From Acidobacteriota bacterium (GTDB lineage: Bacteria; Acidobacteriota; Terriglobia; Versatilivoradales; Versatilivoraceae): 63,439 nt of DNA. The notes below the pieces were generated by a model. It was not told the DNA's origin, ran no database searches, and was given only the letters and a program-made list of their open reading frames with translations. This document shows positions 52,066-60,857 of this stretch, in pieces. Position 1 is the stretch's first letter, and every line of letters begins with the position of its first letter. The translations under genes were made by a program, and so were the position numbers. Where the stretch lies: contig JAPPDF010000089.1 of assembly GCA_028875575.1 (NCBI GenBank), positions 1 through 63,439 of the forward strand. Reading direction: 5' to 3'.

Positions 52066-53067
52066 TCAGGCGGGAGGCCAGGGCTGACCTGTTTCGGTGG
52101 CGGCAATCATCTTCTGCAGCTTCTCCACGTAATATTCGACCACCCGGGCGATCAGCTTTTCCCCTTTGGCTGCCGTAGCCAGCAGCGATTGCTCTTGGCG
52201 GGCTCGATCGGTGGCATTCTCGCCTTCCTCGTTGATGCGGCCGTCGATGAAGGTGCGCCCGTCGATGCGCAGGAAGTGCTCCACTTCGGGGGAGAATCCC
52301 GACTCGTAGTTGAGATTGGCGTCGTCGTACTCCTTCATGCTGACCCGGCGTACCCGGTGGGGATGGGCGGCCAAAGCAATGGAAGTCTCGTACTCCTCGG
52401 CATGCGACAGACGCTTCTTGCTTTCCAGGACCGTCTTGACGAAATCCGGTGGGGTCGGCGCCCAAACGGAGTCGACCTCCATGGTCACCCCGAGCTTGCT
52501 GCGCCAGGTCTCTTCCATTTCCTTGAGCGGCTGCTGGTTCCCTCCGTGGCCGTTGAGCACCAGCAGGGTATGGATCCCGTTGGTCTTCAAGGAGTGGAGC
52601 ACGTCGAAGATGTAGTCCTGAAAGGTCTTGCGGCGCAGGGTGATGCTGCCTTTCCGTGACATCCAGTAGGGAGCGTAGCCACAAAAGCTGGGCGGAGCCA
52701 CAATGACCCGCGGGTAGAGCTCCAGGGCAATCTGCTTGGCGTAGAAGGTGGCATGGGCGGTATCTTCCACCAGGGCGATGTGCTCGTTGTGCTGCTCTAT
52801 GGAACCCGCCGGCAGGATGGCCGCCTTGAGCAGTCCGCTATCCAGCAGTTCCCGGATCTCCTTGCGAGTGTTTTCCCACAGCAGGACCCGGTCGGGATCG
52901 ATGCTGCGCCTCAGCCGCTCCATGGGCGCACTTCGGGACGCTGAACCGGATGGCGCCGGCAACGCACCGGCCAGACTCTCGGCCGCCAGTCCCGCGGTGA
53001 GCGTCCCGCCGGCCAGTCCGCCGGCGAGGGATTGCAGCAAACTCCGTCGCGTAATGCCCTGTATCAT
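52066..53067 (-). CDS. Creatininase family protein, Tat-exported
   Basis: A 333-residue metal-dependent amidohydrolase-like protein. The creatininase fold motifs are PAGSIEQHNEHIALVEDTAH (Glu, His and Asp ligands), VLNGHGGNQQPLKEM, and HAEEYETSIALA (the HAGExETS-type motif). The N terminus has a twin-arginine signal (TRRSLLQSLAGGLAGG), so it acts outside the cytoplasm. Substrates of relatives include creatinine and cyclic imides. The gene converges with the sialidase-like lipoprotein gene, with only the TIR element between them. Confidence 0.85.
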   Translation of the reverse strand: MIQGITRRSLLQSLAGGLAGGTLTAGLAAESLAGALPAPSGSASRSAPMERLRRSIDPDRVLLWENTRKEIRELLDSGLLKAAILPAGSIEQHNEHIALVEDTAHATFYAKQIALELYPRVIVAPPSFCGYAPYWMSRKGSITLRRKTFQDYIFDVLHSLKTNGIHTLLVLNGHGGNQQPLKEMEETWRSKLGVTMEVDSVWAPTPPDFVKTVLESKKRLSHAEEYETSIALAAHPHRVRRVSMKEYDDANLNYESGFSPEVEHFLRIDGRTFIDGRINEEGENATDRARQEQSLLATAAKGEKLIARVVEYYVEKLQKMIAATETGQPWPPA

Positions 53068-53324
53068 GGTTTTCCTCCTGGGAATGTACGAGTGATTGCC
53101 AGCGCCGGGTGGCCGGAAACCGGTTCAAAGTCAAGCGTGAGTCGATGGTTTTCTTACATGGATGGACAGGTTGAACAGGTTTCTCTGAGCGACGGGTTTC
53201 ACGGTCTTGAGTTCAAACATTTCGTTGTCTATTCGTGTTCATTCATGCCCATTCGTGGTTCAACTCACAAAACGATCTGCCATTCTTCCTCGAATGATCC
53301 GCAGGGCAGCGCGGCCGGAACCGG

Positions 53325-54482
53325 CTAAAACGCCAGAACCCTGCCGGGATTCTCGACCAGGATGGTTCGGATCCGGGCCTGGGAAACGCCCAGTTGTTCC
53401 AGCGAAGCCGCCAGCTTGGTGGTCACGATGGTGAAGTCCGCCCGATTCTCTCTCCAGCCCTGGCTGTCCTTGGTTTCCGCCGAAAACGCCCGGTAAAAGT
53501 AGGGAACATGATCGTGGCTGACCAGAATTTGCCGCTCGAATCCGCCCGCGACCAGGTTTTGGATCAGGCGGGCCTGCTTGTCGCAGTCGTAATTCCCGGC
53601 ACCGACCCGATCGAACTGCAGGTAGCAGCCCAGCCTTGCAATTTCCAGGTGATAGTCTCCGGCCTCGGCGTTCCTGCCGTCGTCCATGTGGCCCTGGTGC
53701 CCGATGATCACCCGGCCGGGATCGGCGCCCGATTCCAGCAGCAGCCTGGCCTGCTCCAGCCCGCCCCCGTTGGTGGTGTGGGTGGTCACGGGACAGCCGG
53801 TTTGCCGGCTGGCCATGGCCGCGGCAATATGAACCGCCTTCTCGCTGGGGCGCATCAACGCACTCGTCCCGATCTTGATGGCTCCCGCCCGGATCGTGGT
53901 GAAACGCTCTCCCCTGCCGCCGTGAGGATCTTCCATCCCCTCGGAGATCTCCCGTGCAAACAAGTCGGCCATCCTGGCGGCGCCGTCGGGTTCGATCCCC
54001 ATCCGTACGGCCCAGGGATGCTGGGGCGCCAGGGCCTCGCACCAGAATCCGGTGGAAGCAATGATATGGACCTTTGTCCGCCTGGCCAGATCCAACAGCA
54101 GTTGCGGATAGCGGCCTACCCGGATGGGAGTGCATTCCACGATGGCTCCGGGGCCGTCTTCGGCGGAGAGCGATCGGTGAAAGGCGTTCAACATCCCCGA
54201 GGTCTCAGTCAGCATTCTTTCCCGCAGAGAGTCCAGGGGAGCCGCCGGGGTCGCGTAAAGCTCGGACCAATCCACCGTGGGCGCATGTTCGTGCATGAGT
54301 GTCGCGCCCAGGCCTTGGGGGGCGACCCGACCGAGTACCGTCCGCACGGCCGCGGCCCTGTCAGGTCTCTCGGCTGGCCCGCAGGCACCCATCTGCAGGG
54401 CCGTCCAGGCGGCCACCGCCGAACCGGCCAGGAACTGCCGCCGGCTGAGGTTGCGCCGATCTGAGATTGGAACCGATTCCAT
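53325..54482 (-). CDS. Phosphotriesterase-related amidohydrolase, Tat lipoprotein-like
   Basis: A 385-residue member of the phosphotriesterase family. The metal ligands are His64 and His66 (LMHEHAP), a bridging Lys in RAGAIKIGTS, His in TTHTTNGGGLE and GHQGHMDD, and Asp in VSHDHVPYFY. The N terminus carries a twin-arginine signal (SRRQFLAGSAVAAW) with a possible lipobox Cys. Relatives are lactonases or phosphotriesterases. I start at ATG 54482; a TTG at 54500 is an alternative. It is 257 bases upstream of the creatininase-like gene on the same strand and may be cotranscribed. Confidence 0.85.
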   Translation of the reverse strand: MESVPISDRRNLSRRQFLAGSAVAAWTALQMGACGPAERPDRAAAVRTVLGRVAPQGLGATLMHEHAPTVDWSELYATPAAPLDSLRERMLTETSGMLNAFHRSLSAEDGPGAIVECTPIRVGRYPQLLLDLARRTKVHIIASTGFWCEALAPQHPWAVRMGIEPDGAARMADLFAREISEGMEDPHGGRGERFTTIRAGAIKIGTSALMRPSEKAVHIAAAMASRQTGCPVTTHTTNGGGLEQARLLLESGADPGRVIIGHQGHMDDGRNAEAGDYHLEIARLGCYLQFDRVGAGNYDCDKQARLIQNLVAGGFERQILVSHDHVPYFYRAFSAETKDSQGWRENRADFTIVTTKLAASLEQLGVSQARIRTILVENPGRVLAF

Positions 54483-55024
54483 GGCCTTTCCGATCTTCAA
54501 CCGAACTTGGTGAAAGGGGATCCGCGCGCTTCAAATTTCACCGGGCGCGGCTGCGGATATCCTACTCCAAAATGCCTTGCGCCCCGGCAAAAACCGGGGT
54601 TTGGGCCGGACGCGCAACCGGGGTACGTGAAGCTGCATTTCCGTCCGGTGAATCGCGTCCCGCTACAGGCGAGCCGGTTCCCCGCCCTGGCGTTTGGATT
54701 ATGCGAAAGTGAAACATCGGAAGTTCATGCCCTGGCGAGAGCAGGAACGGTGTACGGAAAATCGGTTGGCTGCACCAGGAAACATCGATACACAGGATAG
54801 ACAGGATTAACAGGGTGAAAAGCTCCTCCACAGGAAGCGGACTTGCTCAATGATCGGGGGCGGGTGTGAAGGGATTGATGCAATTGGAATCCGGTCTCAG
54901 AAATCCTCGTCAAAGAACAAGCGATGGTTGAACCCAACGGGATGAAGACTCCCATCTCGGATCATGCAGCCCAGACCAAAGGTTGGTAATCCTGTGCATC
55001 GATGTTAATAATCGACTCTTTTTC

Positions 55025-55205
55025 AAAATTCCGCAGCGAGACGTTTACCGGAAATGGCCACAAAAGGCACAAAAACACAATGGGTGCCTCTTGAGGTTAG
55101 ACAGCATTTTCACCAGGTCGCACCGGATATTGCAAAGGGCAGAACCGCAGGTTTGCCGGCAAGATGACCTGACCCGCTGTGAATTTTGCAAAAAGCTCAA
55201 TCCAC
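55025..55205 (+). repeat. MITE-like palindromic element, family R4, copy 3
   Basis: Contains GCGAGACGTTTACCGGAAAT, GGCCACAAAAGGCACAAAAA and, at the far end, GTGAATTTTGCAAAAAGCTC, whose complement matches the left end of the same element. It aligns with the copy at 12985-13195 in order. The whole spacer 54483-55341 has this element and short repeat relics (a GACAGGATTAACAGGG-like relic near 54800, and an R7-type repeat at 55245-55270), but no gene I can support. Confidence 0.75.
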
Positions 55206-55341
55206 TAATTGGCTGTGTGCGCGTTGAATCGGATCCGTCTCGCTTGGTGGCCCTTCGTGGATAACTCTTTTTACGGCGTGGCGGATCTTCGCGGATTCCT
55301 TCTTGGATTACTCATGTCTCGGGTCCGATCCCAAATTTCTC

Positions 55342-58300
55342 CTACTCCCTCGCCGGCAGGTAGGCACCGTCGCCACTACGTTGCCCCGGCGCCCCGCCGT
55401 CGTTGATCACGCCGTAGGCCAGGAACGGGTTCTGCCCCGACATCTTCTCGATTCGAACGTACCCCTGCCGGGTCTCCGGGTTGGCTCTCAGCAGGATCCG
55501 GTCGATCTGATGCCAGCCCCGGGCCGGGATCGGCTTGGTCACCACCGTCTCCTCCAGCACCCCCGTCTCCCCGTTGTAGATCTCCAGGTGGAAGACGCTC
55601 GGGCTGCCATCGACTTCTCCCGTGTTGACCAGCGCCAGGTTGCTGCGGTTCTCCGCGTTCTGCTGCAGCCCCTCCACCCAGGCTTCCTTGGCGAAGCCCT
55701 CTCCTTCCGGCACTGCGTTGTAGAAGACGCCGTACTGTCCTCCCCCTCCCTGCGAGCTCGTTCTGGCACCGATCACCACCCCGCTCAGGTCGCCTTCTTC
55801 CGCCGTGACGAACAACGCTCCCAGGTAGAAGCCCCGTCTCTCTCCCAGTCCCGCCATCTCCTCTCGGCGCAAAGCCTCCACCAATTCGGCAACAATCTGC
55901 TGCTCCCCGGCTTTCAGCTCCATCTGAAAGCCCACCGTCTTATCATCTCCCTGGATTTGCTCCGACACAAACTCGAAGTTCAGCGTGCTGGGCTCTTCGG
56001 AGAAGTTCGTCACCGTCAGCTCGCTGGTGAAGTCCCGCGTCTCCACGATCACCGGCAGGGTCTGCCTTCTCTTTCCCTCCAGCGAACTCGCCGTCACCGG
56101 GAAAATGAATGACCCGTCCGAGTTGGCCTGGTCGTTGATCACCCCATAGGCGTAGAAGGAAGCCTCTCCTTCCACCCGCTCCACCTTCACGTAGCCGTTT
56201 TCCACTCCGCCCAGAAGCCCCGAGTACTGGTAAAACCCTCCTGGCCCCAGCGTTATGTCGTCAAGCTCCCGGGGACTCGTGTCGGACGCCTCCCCCGAAT
56301 ACACGCTGGTCTTGAGGGTGATCGCCCCCTCCCCCGGAGCCCCCATGTTCTGGAAGGCCACGTTGGAGCGGTCCTGGCTGTTCTGCCTGAGCCCGCACAG
56401 GTAGACCGGCTCACTGAAGCCCTCCTCCTCAGCCACTCCCGGGTAGGCCAGTCCCGCTCTCCCGTCAGGTACTATCGTCGTGGTCCGCACCACCGCCTCC
56501 ACCTCGGAACCCGGCGGCGCCTCCACCCGCAGCGTCCCCAACTGGTTCCCCGCTTCGGGGATCGGTATCCCAAGGCCCGCCAGGTAAGTGAGGGCGTTGG
56601 TTTCGATCTTCTGCCTGCCGGCGGGAAGAACGTCCGACGCTCTCCCGCTTCTCCTTTCAGGCTCGTCCCTGGACGAGTAGGTATAGTCGAGCTCTACCTC
56701 CTTCTCTCCCCGGTTGGTGAGCGTCAGCTCCGAGGTGAAGAAAGACTGTCTCAGGCCCGCCGAGGAGAGGATCACCGGGACGAACAGAGAACCTGTTGTC
56801 AACCGGAAGCTTCCCACGTCCGGGCTCCCGTCGCCGCAGTCATAGGCGAACGTCCCCTCTCCCGACTCGCTAAAGCTCAAACGAAGCTCGCAGGAGGTCC
56901 CGTCATCGTAGTCCAGCCTCACCGTTCCCATGCGCGGGCCCGTCTTCTCATAGGTAATGGTCCCTGATCGGGAGGCGGCTCCCGACTCGGTCTGCTCGAA
57001 GCGGTTGCCCTCTCCGAACCGTAGCTCGAGGGTTCTGGCCGCCCCGCCTTCACCTGCCACGTTCAAGGTCAGCCGTCTGTCCTCCAGGTCGGCCTCGGTA
57101 AGTTCCGCCGGATCATCTACCACTTCTTCCGTGGATTCCGCCGAGGCGACCCTGAGGATCAGGTCTCTGCCACCGCCGTTCGAAGTCGTCACATACAGCG
57201 CCCCGTCGGGGCCCATCATCGGAGTCCGGAGCCGGCCGTAGGAGCGGTCCAGCTCGGAGACGATGACCTGACCGACGAAAGCGCCCTCCGAGGTGAACTC
57301 GAACAGGCGCAGCCGGCTGTCTCTGAGCGTGGCCACCGCCAACCGGCCCTCCCAGACACCCCACTGTTTGCCCTCAAGAAAAATGCCGCCGCTCACGGCC
57401 AGCGTCGGCGATCCTGAGGACCACTTGGCCTCAACGGCGCGGGGGAACTTCACCCGGTCGGTCATGGGTACGGATTCGTTGTAGCCGGGCACCGGATCCC
57501 AGCCGTAATTGCCGCCGGCAACCAGCAGGTTGATCTCGTCGTCCACTCTTGGTCCGTGCTCCACCGCCCACATCTGGCTGGTGCCTGGCCGTAGCGCCAG
57601 TCCCTGCACGTTTCGGTGGCCATAGCTGTAAATCCGTGGAGCCGCCAATGGGTTTGTCTCCGCTCCTGCGCCTGTGGAAGGGTCGACTCGAAGGACTTTG
57701 CCTCCCAATGAGGCCAGATCCTGCGGGATGCTCCCCGAGGCGGCGTCCCCAGTCGCAATCCACAGATAGCCCTCCGGTCCAAAGCGCAGCCGACAGCCGC
57801 CGTGACGTCCGCTGGTGGCCGGGATGCCGCCGACCAGGGGATCGGCTACCCGGGTGGCCGCGGTATAGGTGCCGTTCATGGCCCAGGCGATCACCTGGAC
57901 CTCGGGCCCGACGTGGCCCTGGCAGGTGTAGAAGCGCCGGTTGGAGGCAAAGTCCGGATCGACGACGATACCCATCAGCCCGGTCTCATCGACGGCGAAC
58001 AAGTCTCCCATCTCGGCATTGACCCCGCGAACCGTGCCGTCGGTCCCTAGACTGCTCAGCACGCCCCTTTTCTCAGTGAACAGCATGGTCCCATCGGGCG
58101 TGAAGTCCAGATCCCAGGGGATGGTCAGGCCGGAAACCAGGGTGGAAATCAGCAGTTCGGGCGCAATCTCGGCGATCTCGACCGACTGAAGAGTGAAGGT
58201 CAGGGTGGCGATCGGCTCGTTCGAGAACTTGCCTCTACCCCGAATGCTGGTGATGACTCCCTGCGGCGTTGTGGCTGGGTTCGCCAGTGAAAATTCGGTA

Positions 58301-59058
58301 CCTTCCTCAGTTCCGGCATCCCACGGGTACAGGTTTACTGTGAGCGACGCCATCCATTCCCCCCGATCATCCAGAAGGGAGAGCCCGGATACCCCCACGA
58401 ACCAGTCCGGGCTCGGAGCGATCATGGTGAGCAGGGTGACCCGGGAATGATCGGTGGTAAGCGTGACGTCGTTGATGGTGGACGAACCGGTCGGACCAAT
58501 ATTGCCGCTGCCCAGCAGAACGGCGAGCGCATCGGGTTCGGCTGCCCTGACTTCGCTCGCCAGGGTGCTCGTTCCGCCAAGTTCCGCCATGAACTCGACC
58601 CCTGCGGTGGCCCTGCCGCCGTCCCTCAAGAAGGTAACGCCGGCATTGTGCACCCCTCCGATCAAATTTGTGAAATGCGCGCCTCCCGGAAGGCCGCCGG
58701 AGGTGACCGCAGTGGTCCATAATCCCCGGAAGGTCAGGCTATAGGTGGCTTCCGAGTAAACATCAACCGTCGGATCGCTCTCCGGCGGATCCAGCCACAT
58801 ATTGAACAGCCTATCGGCCCGGCCCTCATCCCTGCTCGCCGCCCTTGAGTCGAACGGATCCGACACTGCCTGCCAGAAGCATGCAAGGGTCGCCAGGGCA
58901 AGAATGGGAACCACTCGTCGAAAGGGATCTGCCCCGACACGACAACAAGTGCAGATTTTGAAGACCAGGTGGAGGAAGGCCGATTGACATACTCCAGGTC
59001 GGGTGCCGTAGCCGGAATGCTTGCGCGGAGAACTCTGAAACTCGATTTTTCTGTCCAT
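55342..59058 (-). CDS. Secreted spondin domain / PQQ-type sugar dehydrogenase / tandem module fusion protein
   Basis: A 1238-residue exported protein. After a hydrophobic signal segment (VVPILALATLACFW, about residues 50-64), residues about 103-250 match a spondin N-terminal domain (ATYSLTFRGLWTT, GGAHFTNLIGGVHN, WFVGVSGLSLLDD). Residues about 302-640 are a soluble glucose/sorbosone dehydrogenase-type propeller (GLTIPWDLDFTPDG, RHGGCRLRFGPEGYLWIATG, HRNVQGLALRP, EINLLVAGGNYGW). Two related modules of about 230 residues follow (756-988 and 997-1238), sharing FTSELTLTN/FTSELTVTN, GLRQNSQDRSNVAF/GLQQNAENRSNLAL and FYAYGVINDQ/FLAYGVINDG. The start is uncertain: I use ATG 59058; a GTG at about 58914 would begin directly at the signal. 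A fragment of a second copy of its 3' end lies upstream at 59337. Confidence 0.8.
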   Translation of the reverse strand: MDRKIEFQSSPRKHSGYGTRPGVCQSAFLHLVFKICTCCRVGADPFRRVVPILALATLACFWQAVSDPFDSRAASRDEGRADRLFNMWLDPPESDPTVDVYSEATYSLTFRGLWTTAVTSGGLPGGAHFTNLIGGVHNAGVTFLRDGGRATAGVEFMAELGGTSTLASEVRAAEPDALAVLLGSGNIGPTGSSTINDVTLTTDHSRVTLLTMIAPSPDWFVGVSGLSLLDDRGEWMASLTVNLYPWDAGTEEGTEFSLANPATTPQGVITSIRGRGKFSNEPIATLTFTLQSVEIAEIAPELLISTLVSGLTIPWDLDFTPDGTMLFTEKRGVLSSLGTDGTVRGVNAEMGDLFAVDETGLMGIVVDPDFASNRRFYTCQGHVGPEVQVIAWAMNGTYTAATRVADPLVGGIPATSGRHGGCRLRFGPEGYLWIATGDAASGSIPQDLASLGGKVLRVDPSTGAGAETNPLAAPRIYSYGHRNVQGLALRPGTSQMWAVEHGPRVDDEINLLVAGGNYGWDPVPGYNESVPMTDRVKFPRAVEAKWSSGSPTLAVSGGIFLEGKQWGVWEGRLAVATLRDSRLRLFEFTSEGAFVGQVIVSELDRSYGRLRTPMMGPDGALYVTTSNGGGRDLILRVASAESTEEVVDDPAELTEADLEDRRLTLNVAGEGGAARTLELRFGEGNRFEQTESGAASRSGTITYEKTGPRMGTVRLDYDDGTSCELRLSFSESGEGTFAYDCGDGSPDVGSFRLTTGSLFVPVILSSAGLRQSFFTSELTLTNRGEKEVELDYTYSSRDEPERRSGRASDVLPAGRQKIETNALTYLAGLGIPIPEAGNQLGTLRVEAPPGSEVEAVVRTTTIVPDGRAGLAYPGVAEEEGFSEPVYLCGLRQNSQDRSNVAFQNMGAPGEGAITLKTSVYSGEASDTSPRELDDITLGPGGFYQYSGLLGGVENGYVKVERVEGEASFYAYGVINDQANSDGSFIFPVTASSLEGKRRQTLPVIVETRDFTSELTVTNFSEEPSTLNFEFVSEQIQGDDKTVGFQMELKAGEQQIVAELVEALRREEMAGLGERRGFYLGALFVTAEEGDLSGVVIGARTSSQGGGGQYGVFYNAVPEGEGFAKEAWVEGLQQNAENRSNLALVNTGEVDGSPSVFHLEIYNGETGVLEETVVTKPIPARGWHQIDRILLRANPETRQGYVRIEKMSGQNPFLAYGVINDGGAPGQRSGDGAYLPARE

Positions 59059-59336
59059 GCTCAATCTAGATCTCTTGAGTCGAAGCAACGTTGCCAAACC
59101 AGTCAAGAATTGCGAATTTCGGATTCCGGATCAAGGCCGAAGTCTGTGGAACCGGTCCCCAATCATCAATCAACACCTTATCAAACTGTCCCTTCTTCCC
59201 TCCGTGGCTTTTCGTACCCCTTCGTGGCCTTCGTGATCCCTCGTGTAACCTCGTGGATAGCTATTTTCCCACGTGGGGAATCTTCGCGGATCCCTTCGCG
59301 AAAGACTCCTTTCCCGGGTCCGATCCCGAGCCTCCC

Positions 59337-59402
59337 CTACTCCCTCGCCGGCAGGTAGGCTCCGTCGCCACTCCTCGCTCCCGGAGCCCCACCGTCGTGG
59401 TC
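59337..59402 (-). pseudogene. Fragment of the C terminus of a second copy of the spondin/dehydrogenase-type gene
   Basis: Translated on the minus strand this reads DGGAPGARSGDGAYLPARE and a stop, against DGGAPGQRSGDGAYLPARE at the end of the 55342-59058 gene. The matching continues downstream of the stop (59295-59336 against 55300-55341, with TCTTCGCGGAT and GGGTCCGATCCC). Upstream of the fragment the match is lost. This is the 3' remnant of a duplicated gene, or a duplicated terminator region. It lies in the spacer 59059-59546, which otherwise shows only an R7-type repeat at 59190-59300. Confidence 0.75.
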
Positions 59403-59546
59403 CGCAGTCCGCTTACTCTGGAGTCGCCGGCGTGGTGGAGGGTCGTAGCCGGTACCGGAGGCGTGGAGGGAGGCGTCCGTTACCGTTTGAATCCAGCGGC
59501 CTGACGGGAAATGGGGGCAACCGGTCAGAAATTCAGGTTCAGGCTG

Positions 59547-59915
59547 TCAAACCGGTTCTTCGGGGTACAGTTGTGCCTGCCATGGGGGCAAATTGACGTC
59601 GATGGGATCGTCGTCCGGATAGTAGTGTTCCAACAGGGGTTCCAGGATATCCACCAGGAATCTCACCACTCCATTTCTGTAGCCTTTTTCAACGACTGCC
59701 CAAGTCACGTAAAGGCGTTTGTTGGCCACGTACCTCAAGATCTGAGGATCTTTCCTGTGCCTTGAGAACCTTTCCTCGAAGTCTCCCTGGCCGACGTAGA
59801 CCACACCTCTTCCGGACCAGATGATGTAGACCCCGCCTTTGCCGGAACTCCAACCAAGCTTCACAATCCTCAAGTCGCACCAGCCATTTTCGCAGATTCT
59901 CCATTCGAGTTCCAT
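59547..59915 (-). CDS. Small GIY-YIG nuclease-like protein
   Basis: A 122-residue protein with a GIY-YIG domain. The two strand motifs are GVYIIWSGRGVVYVGQGDFE (GVY ... YVG), with Arg in EERFSRHRKD as the likely catalytic Arg, and FLVDILEPLLEHYYPDDDPI as the helix carrying the Glu. The N-terminal part (LEWRICENGWCDLRIVKLGW) is not recognised. GIY-YIG proteins of this size are standalone nucleases of unknown target. The ATG at 59915 has AAGGGA upstream. A second, interrupted GIY-YIG gene follows upstream on the same strand (59946-60236). Confidence 0.75.
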   Translation of the reverse strand: MELEWRICENGWCDLRIVKLGWSSGKGGVYIIWSGRGVVYVGQGDFEERFSRHRKDPQILRYVANKRLYVTWAVVEKGYRNGVVRFLVDILEPLLEHYYPDDDPIDVNLPPWQAQLYPEEPV

Positions 59916-59945
59916 CGCTGGTCCCTTGAGCAGACACGGATCTCT

Positions 59946-60236
59946 TCAGTCGCAATTGGGCCGGTATCTACTGATCCATTGCTGGTGTCTCTTGATTCGG
60001 GCAGGCTCCCACCACACGATTTCGAAGGCATAGTGGGTGGGCCGGTGTTTCCAAATTCAGGAGGATTGGTCTGATGCCTTCTCGTATTGCATCCTCAGGC
60101 TCGTGGCAATGTTTTCAGACTGACCCACGTAGATGCCCAGGTGAGAGACTCCCGGTCCGGACCGGCAGACCAAGTAAACTCCCGCCACATTTGGAGCGTG
60201 GCTTTCAATGTCACTTTTAGAGAATCTGAGTTGCAT
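59946..60236 (-). pseudogene. Small GIY-YIG gene interrupted by an in-frame TGA
   Basis: The minus strand encodes 59 residues from ATG 60236 (MQLRFSKSDIESHAPNVAGV..., with GVYLV and GIYVGQSENIATSLRMQYEK, a GIY-YIG pattern), then TGA at 60057-60059. In the same frame it continues for 36 more residues to a second TGA (59946-59948), reading HYAFEIVWWEPARIKRHQQW near the end, then ISRYRPNCD, which looks like the natural C-terminal half of this family. So either a nonsense mutation, an assembly error, or TGA read-through. CGA to TGA would explain it simply. An extended start at 60401 adds repeat-like sequence and is less likely. Confidence 0.6.
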
Positions 60237-60857
60237 GGGTTTCGGTATGGAGCGATCCCCGGAGAATCGGTCGGCCGAGGTCTCCTGCCCGAAACTCGCA
60301 GATCCCGTGGCGGTGCAGCGCCGATTTCGCTGCTTGTCATGCCAAAAAGCCAACGTGGAACGAAAGTTGCGCCGATAATAAGCACTGATAGTGATTTGCA
60401 TGTGAAAATATGATTTATCTAGTGATTGTATAGTGAATCTCTACATCCAGAAGACATAGGCAGGCGAGAATTAGCCCGCGGCCCAACCGATAGGGGACCA
60501 ACAACGCTCCCCCCAAGCGAAAATCGGGTGCGCGACCAGCCACGCATTGGGGGGACCGGAATGACGCGTTCCGGGCATAGCGGGGGGATGGGCGGCAAGA
60601 GATGCGAACCCGTGGCATTCGCAAAAGTGGCGCGGACGGTATATGCTAGTCGAGCCTGCGGTACTTTTTAGGCCGGAAGGGTTCAGCTTTTTCAGGCGAT
60701 GTGTGCTGGCCAGAGGCCTGCCACCGTTGGTCTCCTCACCTTGCGTTGCCGTTCGGGCCATGGCCTGAGGGACGACGAACCGGATGATTCGGGCGGTGTC
60801 CATTCCGCTCGGCCTGCCGTGTACTGCAGCCGTCGAATCGCAGCATTTCGTTGCACC

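Noticed and set aside
54580-54610. Hairpin CCCCGGCAAAAACCGGGG as a terminator
   Set aside because: It lies upstream of the phosphotriesterase-like gene instead of past a gene end and lacks a clear T run.
60057-60059. Calling the in-frame TGA a selenocysteine codon
   Set aside because: No SECIS-like hairpin seen, and GIY-YIG proteins are not known selenoproteins; annotated as a pseudogene candidate with the question left open.
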